This document shows positions 1 to 6,792 of a stretch of DNA of 13,606 nucleotides, one piece after another. Positions within the stretch are counted from its first letter, which is position 1. Each line of letters starts with the position of its first letter. The position numbers were made by a program, and so were the translations under genes. The stretch is from Chitinophagaceae bacterium UBA5175. Lineage in GTDB: Bacteria > Bacteroidota > Bacteroidia > Chitinophagales > Chitinophagaceae. The notes beneath the pieces were generated by a model. That model worked only from the letters and a program-made list of their open reading frames with translations, was not told the origin of the DNA and made no database searches. Where the stretch lies: contig DHWT01000021.1 of the NCBI GenBank assembly GCA_002413325.1, positions 1 through 13,606 on the forward strand. The letters run 5' to 3'.

Positions 1-24
1 AAGATGTTCCACGTGGAACATCTT
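1..24. other. parS: parS centromere-like site (ParB-binding palindrome)
   Basis: Bases 1-24 form a perfect 24-bp palindrome with no spacer. Its central 16 bp (5-20), TGTTCCACGTGGAACA, matches the widely conserved chromosomal parS consensus TGTTnCACGTGnAACA bound by ParB (Spo0J). It lies outside any gene, 65 bp beyond the ybeY stop. ParB loads at such sites, usually near the replication origin, for chromosome segregation and SMC loading, so the window is probably origin-proximal (inference). The palindrome may extend left of the window. It could also fold as a 10-bp hairpin with an ACGT loop followed by TTTT, a possible secondary terminator role, but the exact core match favours parS. Confidence 0.82.
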
Positions 25-89
25 TTAATTACATAGTAATGAATGAGTTAGCACCATGGAGGCCAGGATTTGATAAAAAGCCCTCCTAT

Positions 90-533
90 TTAAGCCTTAG
101 TCCTGAAATAGGCCTCCAGGAAATGATCTTCCATGGCCCGCATTTTTTTAATATCTGCAGGAGACTTATCCTTATACCCGCAAAAGTGGAGGATTCCATG
201 AAAAATCACGCGGTGTAGTTCTTTCTGGAAAGATGTTTGGTTGCTTTTGGCGTTCTCCCTTACGCGATCGGTGCTGATATAAATATCAGCGATCAGGGGT
301 TCACCCGGTCCGGATAACGGAAAACTGAGGATGTCAGTATAAAAATCATGCTGAAGGAACTGCCGGTTAAGATTCAGCAGGTATTGATCATCACAAAAAA
401 CGATGTTTACCGAACCCAGTGGCTGCTTTTCCTTTTTAAAAATGGAAGTAATATATGTTTTAAGCGCCCTGCGGGCGGGCAGGGCAGAGGCTGCCTGGAA
501 GTGAAATTGAATCAGGGCGTTCTTTTTAATCAT
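90..533 (-). CDS. ybeY: Endoribonuclease YbeY (rRNA maturation)
   Basis: 147 aa, close to the usual length for YbeY/UPF0054, a zinc-dependent single-strand RNase for 16S rRNA 3' maturation and ribosome quality control in the cytoplasm. The signature region is visible: HGILHFCGY at residues 112-120, with H112 and H116 as two metal ligands. The third position, His in E. coli (H124), is Asp here (D122, in KDK). The upstream family motif is LNRQFLQHDFYTDILSF (55-71); the Arg of the E. coli LNxxYR motif is Leu60 here. Both changes look like the form I recall from Bacteroidota rather than decay, because the rest is intact. The gene is divergent from feoA with 57 bp between starts. In many Bacteroidota mnmG lies next to ybeY, but that side is outside the window. 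Confidence 0.93.
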   Translation of the reverse strand: MIKKNALIQFHFQAASALPARRALKTYITSIFKKEKQPLGSVNIVFCDDQYLLNLNRQFLQHDFYTDILSFPLSGPGEPLIADIYISTDRVRENAKSNQTSFQKELHRVIFHGILHFCGYKDKSPADIKKMRAMEDHFLEAYFRTKA

Positions 534-568
534 GTCTTTTCTGAAAATCGTAAAGCCGATTGACCCAA

Positions 569-582
569 CAAAACTACTTTTG
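569..582. promoter_or_regulatory. Overlapping divergent -7 boxes between ybeY and feoA
   Basis: The only spacer between the divergent ybeY and feoA genes holds CAAAACTACTTTTG. Read on the plus strand, 575-582 is TACTTTTG. Read on the minus strand, 569-576 is TAGTTTTG. Both match the Bacteroidota -7 consensus TAnnTTTG and they share two bases. No well-spaced -33 TTG is visible for either; the nearest are about 12 nt away instead of about 19-20. The plus-strand box would start transcription only a few bases before the feoA ATG at 591, giving a nearly leaderless mRNA. The minus-strand box would give ybeY a leader of about 30 nt. Confidence 0.4.
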
Positions 583-590
583 TTATTACA

Positions 591-821
591 ATGAAAAGAC
601 TTTCTGAATTAAGAACGGGAGCCAGGGCAAGAATTCATTCATTTGAAAAAAACGATGTTTTTCTCAAGCTGATGGAAATGGGTTGTGTGCCTGGTGAAAT
701 TATTAAAGTTGAAAAAATAGCTCCACTGGGAGATCCAATCTCCATTGCTGTTGCGGGGTATCAGTTAAGTCTCCGGCTGGATGAAGCCGATAATATTTTT
801 GTGGATCCGATACCATCGTAA
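591..821 (+). CDS. feoA: FeoA-domain protein
   Basis: 76 aa, a single FeoA domain (SH3-like small beta barrel) of normal length. The typical core LMEMGCVPGE is at residues 27-36, followed by a basic strand and the family's DPISIAVAGYQLSLR segment (48-62). FeoA is a small cytoplasmic partner of the FeoB ferrous-iron transporter, thought to support FeoB assembly or activity. No feoB is nearby; the next gene, 34 bp downstream on the same strand, is nadD. FeoB may be encoded elsewhere, or this domain may serve another role. I cannot decide from sequence. The ATG at 591 starts the domain directly; no clear Shine-Dalgarno is present, and a candidate -7 box ends 8 bp before it. Confidence 0.9.
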   Translation: MKRLSELRTGARARIHSFEKNDVFLKLMEMGCVPGEIIKVEKIAPLGDPISIAVAGYQLSLRLDEADNIFVDPIPS

Positions 822-855
822 ACGCTATTTAATACATTGATATTCAATAGTTTAA

Positions 856-1428
856 ATGAAAGTTGGATTATATTTCGGTTCTTTTAATCCGGTTCATCAT
901 GGTCACCTGATCATTGCAAACCATGTTGTACAGTCCACAGCGCTCGATCAGGTCTGGTTTGTAGTATCTCCCCAAAACCCGTTAAAACCCTCCGCAGGAC
1001 TTCTGAACGAATACCACCGTTTATTCCTGATCCGCGCTGCCATTGAAGGAGAAAAGGGCCTGCGGGCTACAGATATTGAATTCAAATTGCCCAGGCCGTC
1101 TTATACCATTGAAACGCTCACCTATATCCGGGAAAAATATCCGCTGCATGATTTTTCGATCATCATGGGGAGTGACAGTTATCAAAATCTCCCCAAGTGG
1201 AAAAATCACGGTACGTTATTGAGGAGCACAGCATTTTATATTTATGTACGCGCCGGATTTGAAAACATACCCGTGTACCCGGATGCCCGTGTGCAGGTTC
1301 TGGAGGCACCCTTATTACAGATTTCAGCAACCCATATCCGTAATATTCTGAAAGAAGGAAAATCCATCCGCTACCTGGTTCCGGACGTGGTGAAGGAAGA
1401 AATTGAACGTAACCGGTATTACCTTTAA
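856..1428 (+). CDS. nadD: Nicotinate-nucleotide adenylyltransferase (NadD)
   Basis: 190 aa, full length. NadD joins nicotinate mononucleotide and ATP to give deamido-NAD and pyrophosphate, the adenylylation step of NAD synthesis in the cytoplasm. The nucleotidyltransferase signature GSFNPVHHGH is at residues 8-17 (GxFxPxHxGH, ATP binding). The mid-domain signature IIMGSDSYQNLPKWK is at 102-116, and the C-terminal ISATHIR at 156-162 corresponds to the usual ISSTxIR with one Ser to Ala change. It sits 34 bp after feoA on the same strand with no clear promoter of its own, so co-transcription is likely. Its stop is 3 bp from the stop of the convergent YjbR-family gene, so no separate terminator fits between them. 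Confidence 0.96.
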   Translation: MKVGLYFGSFNPVHHGHLIIANHVVQSTALDQVWFVVSPQNPLKPSAGLLNEYHRLFLIRAAIEGEKGLRATDIEFKLPRPSYTIETLTYIREKYPLHDFSIIMGSDSYQNLPKWKNHGTLLRSTAFYIYVRAGFENIPVYPDARVQVLEAPLLQISATHIRNILKEGKSIRYLVPDVVKEEIERNRYYL

Positions 1429-1431
1429 ATG

Positions 1432-1782
1432 TCAGCCGAGCATTTTTCTTTCTTTCAGGGGAAGCGACTGAATCACCAGCGAATAAGAAACATCAATCAT
1501 TTCGCGGATTTGTTTTGCGCTTAATTGTCCGTTCAGGATAATCGTATTCCAGTGTTTTTTATTCATATGATAGGCCGGAATCACTGAACTGTATGCTTCC
1601 CTGTATTCTTCAGCTTTTTCGGGTTCGCATTTCACATTAAACTGCAGGGGCCGGTGATCCAGGCTCATCAGCAAAAACATTTTACCCATTACCTTAAACA
1701 CCAGGGTTGATTCGCCGAATGGAAATGATTCCGCCACTGATTTTTTTTCCAGGCAATATTTTCTGATGGTCTCCTGATCCAT
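1432..1782 (-). CDS. MmcQ/YjbR family protein
   Basis: 116 aa, the normal size of the single-domain MmcQ/YjbR family (CyaY-like fold; often annotated as DNA-binding, true function poorly known). Family marks are the N-terminal ESFPFG and VFKVMGKMF blocks (residues 18-36), the strand LQFNVKCEPE (46-55), and the diagnostic YHMNKKHWNTI block (71-81), with the C-terminal helix IREMIDVSYSLV. There is no signal peptide or membrane segment, so it is probably cytoplasmic. The gene is monocistronic: it converges with nadD and diverges from the dipeptidase. A TATTTTTG match to TAnnTTTG on the minus strand at 1824-1831 could be its -7 box, giving a leader of about 36 nt; no -33 element is seen. Confidence 0.88.
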   Translation of the reverse strand: MDQETIRKYCLEKKSVAESFPFGESTLVFKVMGKMFLLMSLDHRPLQFNVKCEPEKAEEYREAYSSVIPAYHMNKKHWNTIILNGQLSAKQIREMIDVSYSLVIQSLPLKERKMLG

Positions 1783-1823
1783 ACCGGTAAATGAATTATT
1801 TTTAGGAAACGCTCATGAACGAT

Positions 1824-1831
1824 CAAAAATA
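1824..1831 (-). promoter_or_regulatory. Candidate -7 box for the YjbR-family gene
   Basis: On the minus strand these bases read TATTTTTG, a full match to the Bacteroidota TAnnTTTG box, 41 bp upstream of the YjbR-family start. It overlaps the first base of the divergent dipeptidase gene. No TTG lies at the usual upstream distance, so this is only a sequence match. Confidence 0.3.
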
Positions 1832-3021
1832 TGCGGTATTCCCTGATTATTTTACTGCTCCTGTTTCAAATAAATTCCGGGGCACAAACTTATAAAAAAA
1901 TTCATTCTGAAGCCATACTGGTAGATACGCACAATGACTTTTTGAGCAAGGCAGTGGAAAGCCATGTTGTTTTCGATACAAATCTGAATGGTATAACCCA
2001 ATCAGACCTGGGCCGCATGTTTTCGGGCGGTGTAAAAGTGCAGGTCTTCTCTATTTTTTGTGATGAGCATTATGGCAGGGGATCTGCATTTGCTATGGCG
2101 AACCGGGAGCTGGATTCGCTCTATGCCATCGTGGGCAGAAATCCTAAAACCATGCAGATTGTTTATTCATATAAAGAACTCCTGCGTGCAGTAAAGGAGC
2201 ATAAACTAGCCTGTATGTCGGGGGTGGAAGGCGGTCATATGATTGAGGACAAAATGGACAACCTGGATAGTTTTTATAAAAGGGGTGTACGTTATATGAC
2301 TCTTACCTGGAATAACAGCACATCCTGGTCCACCTCAGCCATGGATGAAAGCCAGCAGGCTTTTAAGGTAACCTCTTATGGGTTAAATGATTTCGGGAAA
2401 CAGGTTGTAAAAAAAATGAACCAGCTGGGCATGATGGTAGATGTTTCCCATATCGGGGAGAAAACGTTTTGGGATGTGATGGCCACCACCACCAGGCCTG
2501 TCATCGCCTCGCATAGTTCAGTGTATGCATTATGCCCGGTTTTCCGCAATCTCAAAGATGACCAGATCAGGGCCATCGCAAAAAACGGCGGCGTGATCCA
2601 GGTAAATTTTTATTCCGGATTTCTGGATTCCACATATGTGAGAAAATTTGACACATTTTACAAAAAGCATCGGCATGAATATGATTCGATGTATAATTTA
2701 AAATTATCAGCGCTGGTCGTGGAGGATTATTTTTCAAAAAAATACAAAACCGAACTGGAAATCATGCGCCCGCCCTTATCCCTGCTGATTGACCATATCG
2801 ATTATATTGTAAAAATCGTGGGAGTCGATTATGTCGGACTGGGATCGGATTTTGACGGAATTGATTCTGCCCCCGTCGGTTTGGACGGTGTGGAGGATTT
2901 TCCAAAAATTACAGAAGCGCTTATCAAGAGGGGATACAGTGAAAAAGACATTAAGAAAATTCTGGGTGGCAATTTCCTGCGCGTTTTCAAAGCCAACGAT
3001 AATTACCGGGGTTTTCAATAA
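1831..3021 (+). CDS. Membrane dipeptidase-like M19 metallopeptidase, exported
   Basis: 396 aa, family M19 (renal-dipeptidase type), a binuclear zinc enzyme that cleaves dipeptides, in some members with D-residues. Residues 1-19 form a signal peptide with hydrophobic core LIILLLLF and a probable cut after SGAQ. There is no lipobox Cys, so the protein is likely periplasmic rather than a lipoprotein. All expected metal ligands can be placed: H34 and D36 (DTHND), bridging E133 (GVEGGH), H207 (DVSHIG), H228 (ASHSS), and catalytic-site D340 (GLGSDFDG). The 21-residue spacing of the two late histidines matches the mammalian enzyme. The gene diverges from the YjbR gene and converges on the E1 gene, so it stands alone. 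A role in peptide scavenging or cell-wall peptide turnover is inferred. Confidence 0.93.
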   Translation: MRYSLIILLLLFQINSGAQTYKKIHSEAILVDTHNDFLSKAVESHVVFDTNLNGITQSDLGRMFSGGVKVQVFSIFCDEHYGRGSAFAMANRELDSLYAIVGRNPKTMQIVYSYKELLRAVKEHKLACMSGVEGGHMIEDKMDNLDSFYKRGVRYMTLTWNNSTSWSTSAMDESQQAFKVTSYGLNDFGKQVVKKMNQLGMMVDVSHIGEKTFWDVMATTTRPVIASHSSVYALCPVFRNLKDDQIRAIAKNGGVIQVNFYSGFLDSTYVRKFDTFYKKHRHEYDSMYNLKLSALVVEDYFSKKYKTELEIMRPPLSLLIDHIDYIVKIVGVDYVGLGSDFDGIDSAPVGLDGVEDFPKITEALIKRGYSEKDIKKILGGNFLRVFKANDNYRGFQ

Positions 3022-3034
3022 AAAAACTCATAGG

Positions 3035-3057
3035 GGAAAAATAATGAATGTTTTTCC
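3035..3057. terminator. Possible bidirectional terminator hairpin
   Basis: In the 56-bp gap between the convergent dipeptidase and E1 genes, GGAAAAA (3035-3041) and TTTTTCC (3051-3057) are perfect 7-bp inverted arms around a 9-nt loop. The A and T runs within the arms give a U-tract in either direction, but the stem has only two G-C pairs. The convergent position supports a terminator role; the weak stem lowers confidence. Confidence 0.4.
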
Positions 3058-3077
3058 ATCCGGCCCTCATCAGCCTT

Positions 3078-5066
3078 TTAATAAGCGAGTAGTTTTTCAA
3101 TCATTTGGGCAAGACGTGCATTCGCCAAAAAATTTTTTTCCAATTCGATATTAAAAGGGATGGCGGTATCGAGGGATGCGCAACGGAGTACCGGTGCGTC
3201 CAACAGTTGAAAACAATGTTCCCCGATCCATGCACTGATTTCACCGCCAATACCGCCCGTCAGGGTGTCTTCATGCAGTATCAGCACTTTTCCTGTTTTT
3301 GCCACCGCTTCGCGGATGGCTTCATAGTCCAGGGGAAGCAGGGTGCGGAGATCCAGGATATGAAAGGAAATATCCGGTTTTTGTTCAGCCAGAGTCATAG
3401 CCCAGTGAACACCGGCCCCATAAGTGATGATGCTGATTTCGGTACCGGTTCTTGCGAGGTTTGCTTTCCCGATTTCAGTAAAATAATAGTGTTCGGGAAC
3501 CGGGCCACTGATACTCCTGTATAAAACCTTGTGTTCAAAAAATAATACCGGGTTGGGATCCAGTATGGCGGCATTGAGTAGCCCTTTCGCATCAGCCGGT
3601 GTGGCCGGGTAAACCACTTTCAAACCGGGCACATGGGCAAACCAGGCTTCATTACTCTGGGAGTGAAAGGGTCCTGCACCTACACCTGCTCCTGTAGGCA
3701 TACGTATGACCACATCAGCTGTTTGCCCCCAGCGGTAATGAATTTTGGCCAGGTTATTTACAATCTGGTTAAAACCAACAGCCGCAAAATCGGCGAACTG
3801 CATTTCCATGACGGATTTATATCCTTCCAGGGATAAACCCAGGGCGGCCCCCACAATGGCGCTTTCACAAAGGGGGGTATTGCGCACTCTTTCTTCGCCG
3901 AATTTTTCCAGGAATCCTTCCGTGATTTTAAAAGCACCGCCGTAGGCAGCAATATCCTGTCCCATGAGGATCAGGTTTTCCTGCGCTTCCATACTCTGCC
4001 ATAAGCCCTCCCGGATGCCTTCAATAAATTTTCTGGTAGGCGCTGTTCCGGAATCCGGCGCAGGCTGTTCCACCGGAACCAGGCGGGGCGGCAATGGCGC
4101 ATACATATCCTTTAATTCCTTACCGGAATCGGCGACAACCGGCTTTTCCCGTACGCTGATGGCGGATTCAATCATTCTCCTGAATTCATTCCGTATTTCT
4201 TTCACTTTTTCATCATGCAGGAGCCCGGTTTCCTTCAGGTAGTTTTCATAAGAAGTCACAGGATCTTTCTTCCCCCAGGTCTCGAATAATTCTGCAGGAA
4301 TGTATTTGGTGCCGCTGGCTTCTTCATGTCCCCGCATCCGGAAAGTCATACATTCAATCAGGTAGGGTTTCTGCTCCCGGATGCAGTATTCACGCACGCC
4401 TTTGACGGTGTCATAAACATCCAGCACGTTATTGCCGTCTATTTGTACAGCCTCCATTCCATAACCAATGCCTTTATCGGCCAGGCGTTTACAACGGAAT
4501 TGTTGTTCCACCGGGGTGCTTAAACCATAACCGTTGTTTTCGATAATAAAAATTACGGGCAGATCCCAGACAGCGGCCAGGTTAAGGGCTTCATGAAAAT
4601 CGCCCTCACTCGTTCCTCCTTCACCCGTAAAGGCCAGGGCTGCTTTTTTTTCTTTTTTAAGCTTGTAAGCCAGCGCGGCCCCGTCTGCTACTGCCAACTG
4701 GGGACCCAGGTGGGAAATCATGCCGCAGATATGGTGTTCACGGGAACCGAAATGAAAACTTCTTTCCCTTCCCCGGCTGAAGCCTTCTTCACTGCCCTGC
4801 CACTGCAAAAAGAGTTTTTGTAAAGACATTTGCCTGCCAGTAAAAATGCCCAGGTTCCGGTGCAGGGGCATAATCCATTCATCCGGCGCAAGTGCAGATA
4901 CCACGCCGGCCGAGATCGCTTCCTGTCCAATACCGCTAAACCATTTGCTGATGCGGCCCTGGCGCAGTAAGACCAGCATTTTTTCTTCTATCAGGCGTGG
5001 GAAAAGGAGGTTCCGGTACAGATCCAGCAATACGGGATCAGAAAAATCTTTGCGGTCAAAAAACAT
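3078..5066 (-). CDS. Fused 2-oxo-acid dehydrogenase E1 alpha-beta (branched-chain type)
   Basis: 662 aa, a natural fusion of the two E1 subunits. Residues 1-330 are the alpha part, with the thiamine diphosphate motif GEGGTSEGD (148-156, Glu instead of the usual Asp in GDG) ending in ENN at 176-178, and the phosphorylation-loop-like RMRGHEE. After a Pro-rich linker, the beta part starts near 345 (FIEGIREGLWQSM, GQDIAAYGG) and includes the LCESAIVGAALGLS and MQFADF segments. E1 decarboxylates a 2-oxo acid and passes the acyl group to lipoyl-E2. The layout fits the branched-chain (2-oxoisovalerate) enzyme of Bacteroidota that supports iso-fatty-acid primer synthesis and Val/Leu/Ile breakdown, but substrate cannot be proved. 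No E2 or E3 gene is in the window. It is last in the minus-strand run, 35 bp after the PF04020 gene. Confidence 0.92.
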   Translation of the reverse strand: MFFDRKDFSDPVLLDLYRNLLFPRLIEEKMLVLLRQGRISKWFSGIGQEAISAGVVSALAPDEWIMPLHRNLGIFTGRQMSLQKLFLQWQGSEEGFSRGRERSFHFGSREHHICGMISHLGPQLAVADGAALAYKLKKEKKAALAFTGEGGTSEGDFHEALNLAAVWDLPVIFIIENNGYGLSTPVEQQFRCKRLADKGIGYGMEAVQIDGNNVLDVYDTVKGVREYCIREQKPYLIECMTFRMRGHEEASGTKYIPAELFETWGKKDPVTSYENYLKETGLLHDEKVKEIRNEFRRMIESAISVREKPVVADSGKELKDMYAPLPPRLVPVEQPAPDSGTAPTRKFIEGIREGLWQSMEAQENLILMGQDIAAYGGAFKITEGFLEKFGEERVRNTPLCESAIVGAALGLSLEGYKSVMEMQFADFAAVGFNQIVNNLAKIHYRWGQTADVVIRMPTGAGVGAGPFHSQSNEAWFAHVPGLKVVYPATPADAKGLLNAAILDPNPVLFFEHKVLYRSISGPVPEHYYFTEIGKANLARTGTEISIITYGAGVHWAMTLAEQKPDISFHILDLRTLLPLDYEAIREAVAKTGKVLILHEDTLTGGIGGEISAWIGEHCFQLLDAPVLRCASLDTAIPFNIELEKNFLANARLAQMIEKLLAY

Positions 5067-5101
5067 ATAAACCGGTATTTATATAAAAACGGCAGGATCC
5101 A

Positions 5102-5449
5102 TCAGTTTTTAGTTTCTGTCGACTTCCTGTAAAGAAAGGAAGTAAGGACCGAAAGTAAAAGGCTAAAAAGAAGTGCCCACCAGAACCCGTCTACCCAGAA
5201 TCCATTTACAAATTTGGCGGCCAGTAAAATAATCAGGGCGTTGATCACAAACAGGAAGAGTCCAAAAGTGAATATGGTAATCGGTAACGTGAGAATGATG
5301 AGGATGGGTTTTACGATCAGATTCAGCAGTCCCAGCACAATGGCCAGTACCAGGGCTGTTACAAAAGACTGAATGTGTACGCCACTCAATACATAAGACA
5401 AAGCAAAAGCGACAACGGCAGAAATGATAATTCTCAGTATGATATTCAT
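5102..5449 (-). CDS. PF04020-type small membrane protein (phage holin 4 superfamily)
   Basis: 115 aa, almost wholly hydrophobic, with about four membrane segments: near residues 4-21, 28-47, 50-77 and 88-108. The sequence follows the PF04020 pattern, with a NLIVKPILIILTLPI stretch (43-57) and a GLFLFVINALIILLAAKFV segment (63-81). The family is called mycobacterial-type phage holin IV, but it is common in bacterial chromosomes away from phages, and nothing phage-like surrounds it here, so a lysis role should not be assumed. Function is unknown. It lies 42 bp after the second M16 gene and 35 bp before the E1 gene on the same strand, so it is probably co-transcribed. Confidence 0.85.
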   Translation of the reverse strand: MNIILRIIISAVVAFALSYVLSGVHIQSFVTALVLAIVLGLLNLIVKPILIILTLPITIFTFGLFLFVINALIILLAAKFVNGFWVDGFWWALLFSLLLSVLTSFLYRKSTETKN

Positions 5450-5491
5450 AACTGCAAAGTTTAATCCTGTGAAAATACTGAATCCGCTTCT

Positions 5492-6775
5492 TTAAAATAC
5501 GACCAGCTCATAAAAATCAGGGGCATTCAGGTATTTATTGGCGAGCTCCTGCAAGGCAGCGGGTTGAATATTTTTTATGGTTTCAATGCCACTGTAAAAA
5601 TATGCTTCGGTAAGTCCGTTCAGTACAAGGCTTTTCCATCGACCGGCCACCTGGAAGGGGCCGTCCAGGTCTCCCAGCAGAGTGCCAATCATGAAATTTT
5701 TAGAGGTTTTCAATTCTTCATCCGTTACCGGTTCCTCACAAAGCCGCTTCATTTCAAGGTAAACCTCACTGATCGTTGATTCAGATACGTCTTTTCCTGC
5801 TTCGGTTGAGATCATGAGGGTGCTTTCCTGGATCAGGTTGGCCAGGTAGCTGTGGATCCCATAGGTATATCCTTTGTCCTCCCGGATATTGGTCATCAGC
5901 CGTGAACCGAAAAACCCTCCGAATATGTTGTTAAGCACCTGCATTTTCTGGAAGTCCGGGTGATGTCGGTTCGGAAAATTCCGGGCGATCCGGATGGCTC
6001 CCTGGACACTGTCGGGATCATTGCTGACCCGGTATTTTTTTTCTTTTGCGGGCAGAATAGCTGCGGTTGCCAAATCCGGTTTGCCCGGCCCATGAAGGGG
6101 CAGGTTTCCGAAATTTTTTTCTGCCAGGTCCCGGATACCGGACGGCAGGGGACCTGCAATAAAAATAATACAGCGGCCACCCAGGTAATACCGGTTATAA
6201 AAATCCTTTATTTCCTGTACGTTGAGGGCGGCATAATCTTCCATGGAATGAAACTTTCCGTAGGGATGCGCCGCGCCAAAAAGATAGGAATCGATCAGGC
6301 GGCCTGCAATAAAATCATTTTTACGCAAATTCACCTGCAGTCTTTGCTGCATATTTTTCTTATAGATCCCGAGTTCTTCTTCCGGAAAAATCGAATCGAC
6401 GATGAGTTCGGATACGACAGGCAGCAGCTCCGCAAAATTTTTTTTCATACAATGCAGGGTGAGCTCGGCAGTTTCGTGCCCTGACTGCCGGTTCAGGTAA
6501 GCCCCGTAATATTCGAAGAAATCATTGATTTCATAAGCAGTTTTTGACCGCGTGCCGCTTTTGAGCATAAAATTCGTTGCTGCGGCCACCCCGTTTTCAG
6601 TCTCAAAACAATTTCCCGCATAGAAAACAATATTCATCATCAGGGTGTCCACGGTTCCCATATCCACGAGGTAAACCTCCACGCCGTTGCGCAGGGATAT
6701 TTTCTGACAGGGCGGAAGGCTCAGCTGAAATTTTACTGCGTCGGTAATTTCCGGTGCAGCTTTGCGATTCAACAT
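5492..6775 (-). CDS. M16 peptidase-family protein, non-catalytic partner
   Basis: 427 aa, two M16 half-domains. The zinc site is lost: where the upstream paralogue has HLFEH, this protein has AATNF at residues 65-69, so His, Glu and His become Ala, Asn and Phe. The C-terminal half keeps the block FGSRLMTNIRE followed by DKGYTYGIHSYL, with the Arg and Tyr used in M16B enzymes to hold substrate. In known two-subunit M16 proteases (mitochondrial processing peptidase, bacterial M16B pairs) one subunit is catalytic and the other lacks HxxEH, and this pair fits that pattern. It is 17 bp downstream of the catalytic gene on the same strand. No signal peptide is visible. A short alternative N-terminus cannot be excluded, but the ATG at 6775 fits the operon spacing. 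Confidence 0.92.
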   Translation of the reverse strand: MLNRKAAPEITDAVKFQLSLPPCQKISLRNGVEVYLVDMGTVDTLMMNIVFYAGNCFETENGVAAATNFMLKSGTRSKTAYEINDFFEYYGAYLNRQSGHETAELTLHCMKKNFAELLPVVSELIVDSIFPEEELGIYKKNMQQRLQVNLRKNDFIAGRLIDSYLFGAAHPYGKFHSMEDYAALNVQEIKDFYNRYYLGGRCIIFIAGPLPSGIRDLAEKNFGNLPLHGPGKPDLATAAILPAKEKKYRVSNDPDSVQGAIRIARNFPNRHHPDFQKMQVLNNIFGGFFGSRLMTNIREDKGYTYGIHSYLANLIQESTLMISTEAGKDVSESTISEVYLEMKRLCEEPVTDEELKTSKNFMIGTLLGDLDGPFQVAGRWKSLVLNGLTEAYFYSGIETIKNIQPAALQELANKYLNAPDFYELVVF

Positions 6776-6792
6776 AAAGGGGAATTCAAAAG

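Noticed and set aside
28..40. ATTAC-ATA-GTAAT inverted repeat next to parS
   Set aside because: The arms are only 5 bp and AT-rich; this is expected by chance in such sequence.
348..563. A 71-codon plus-strand open frame running toward feoA
   Set aside because: It is antisense to ybeY, extends through the divergent promoter region, and has no recognisable features.
836..848. ATTGA-TAT-TCAAT inverted repeat between feoA and nadD as a terminator
   Set aside because: The 5-bp AT-rich stem with no T-run is too weak to terminate; the spacing suggests an operon.
5102..5449. A prophage remnant, suggested by the holin-family name
   Set aside because: PF04020 proteins are common chromosomal membrane proteins. 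No endolysin, capsid, integrase or attachment repeat is nearby.
5960..6484. A 174-codon plus-strand open frame
   Set aside because: It is antisense to the non-catalytic M16 gene, with no start signal or domain of its own.
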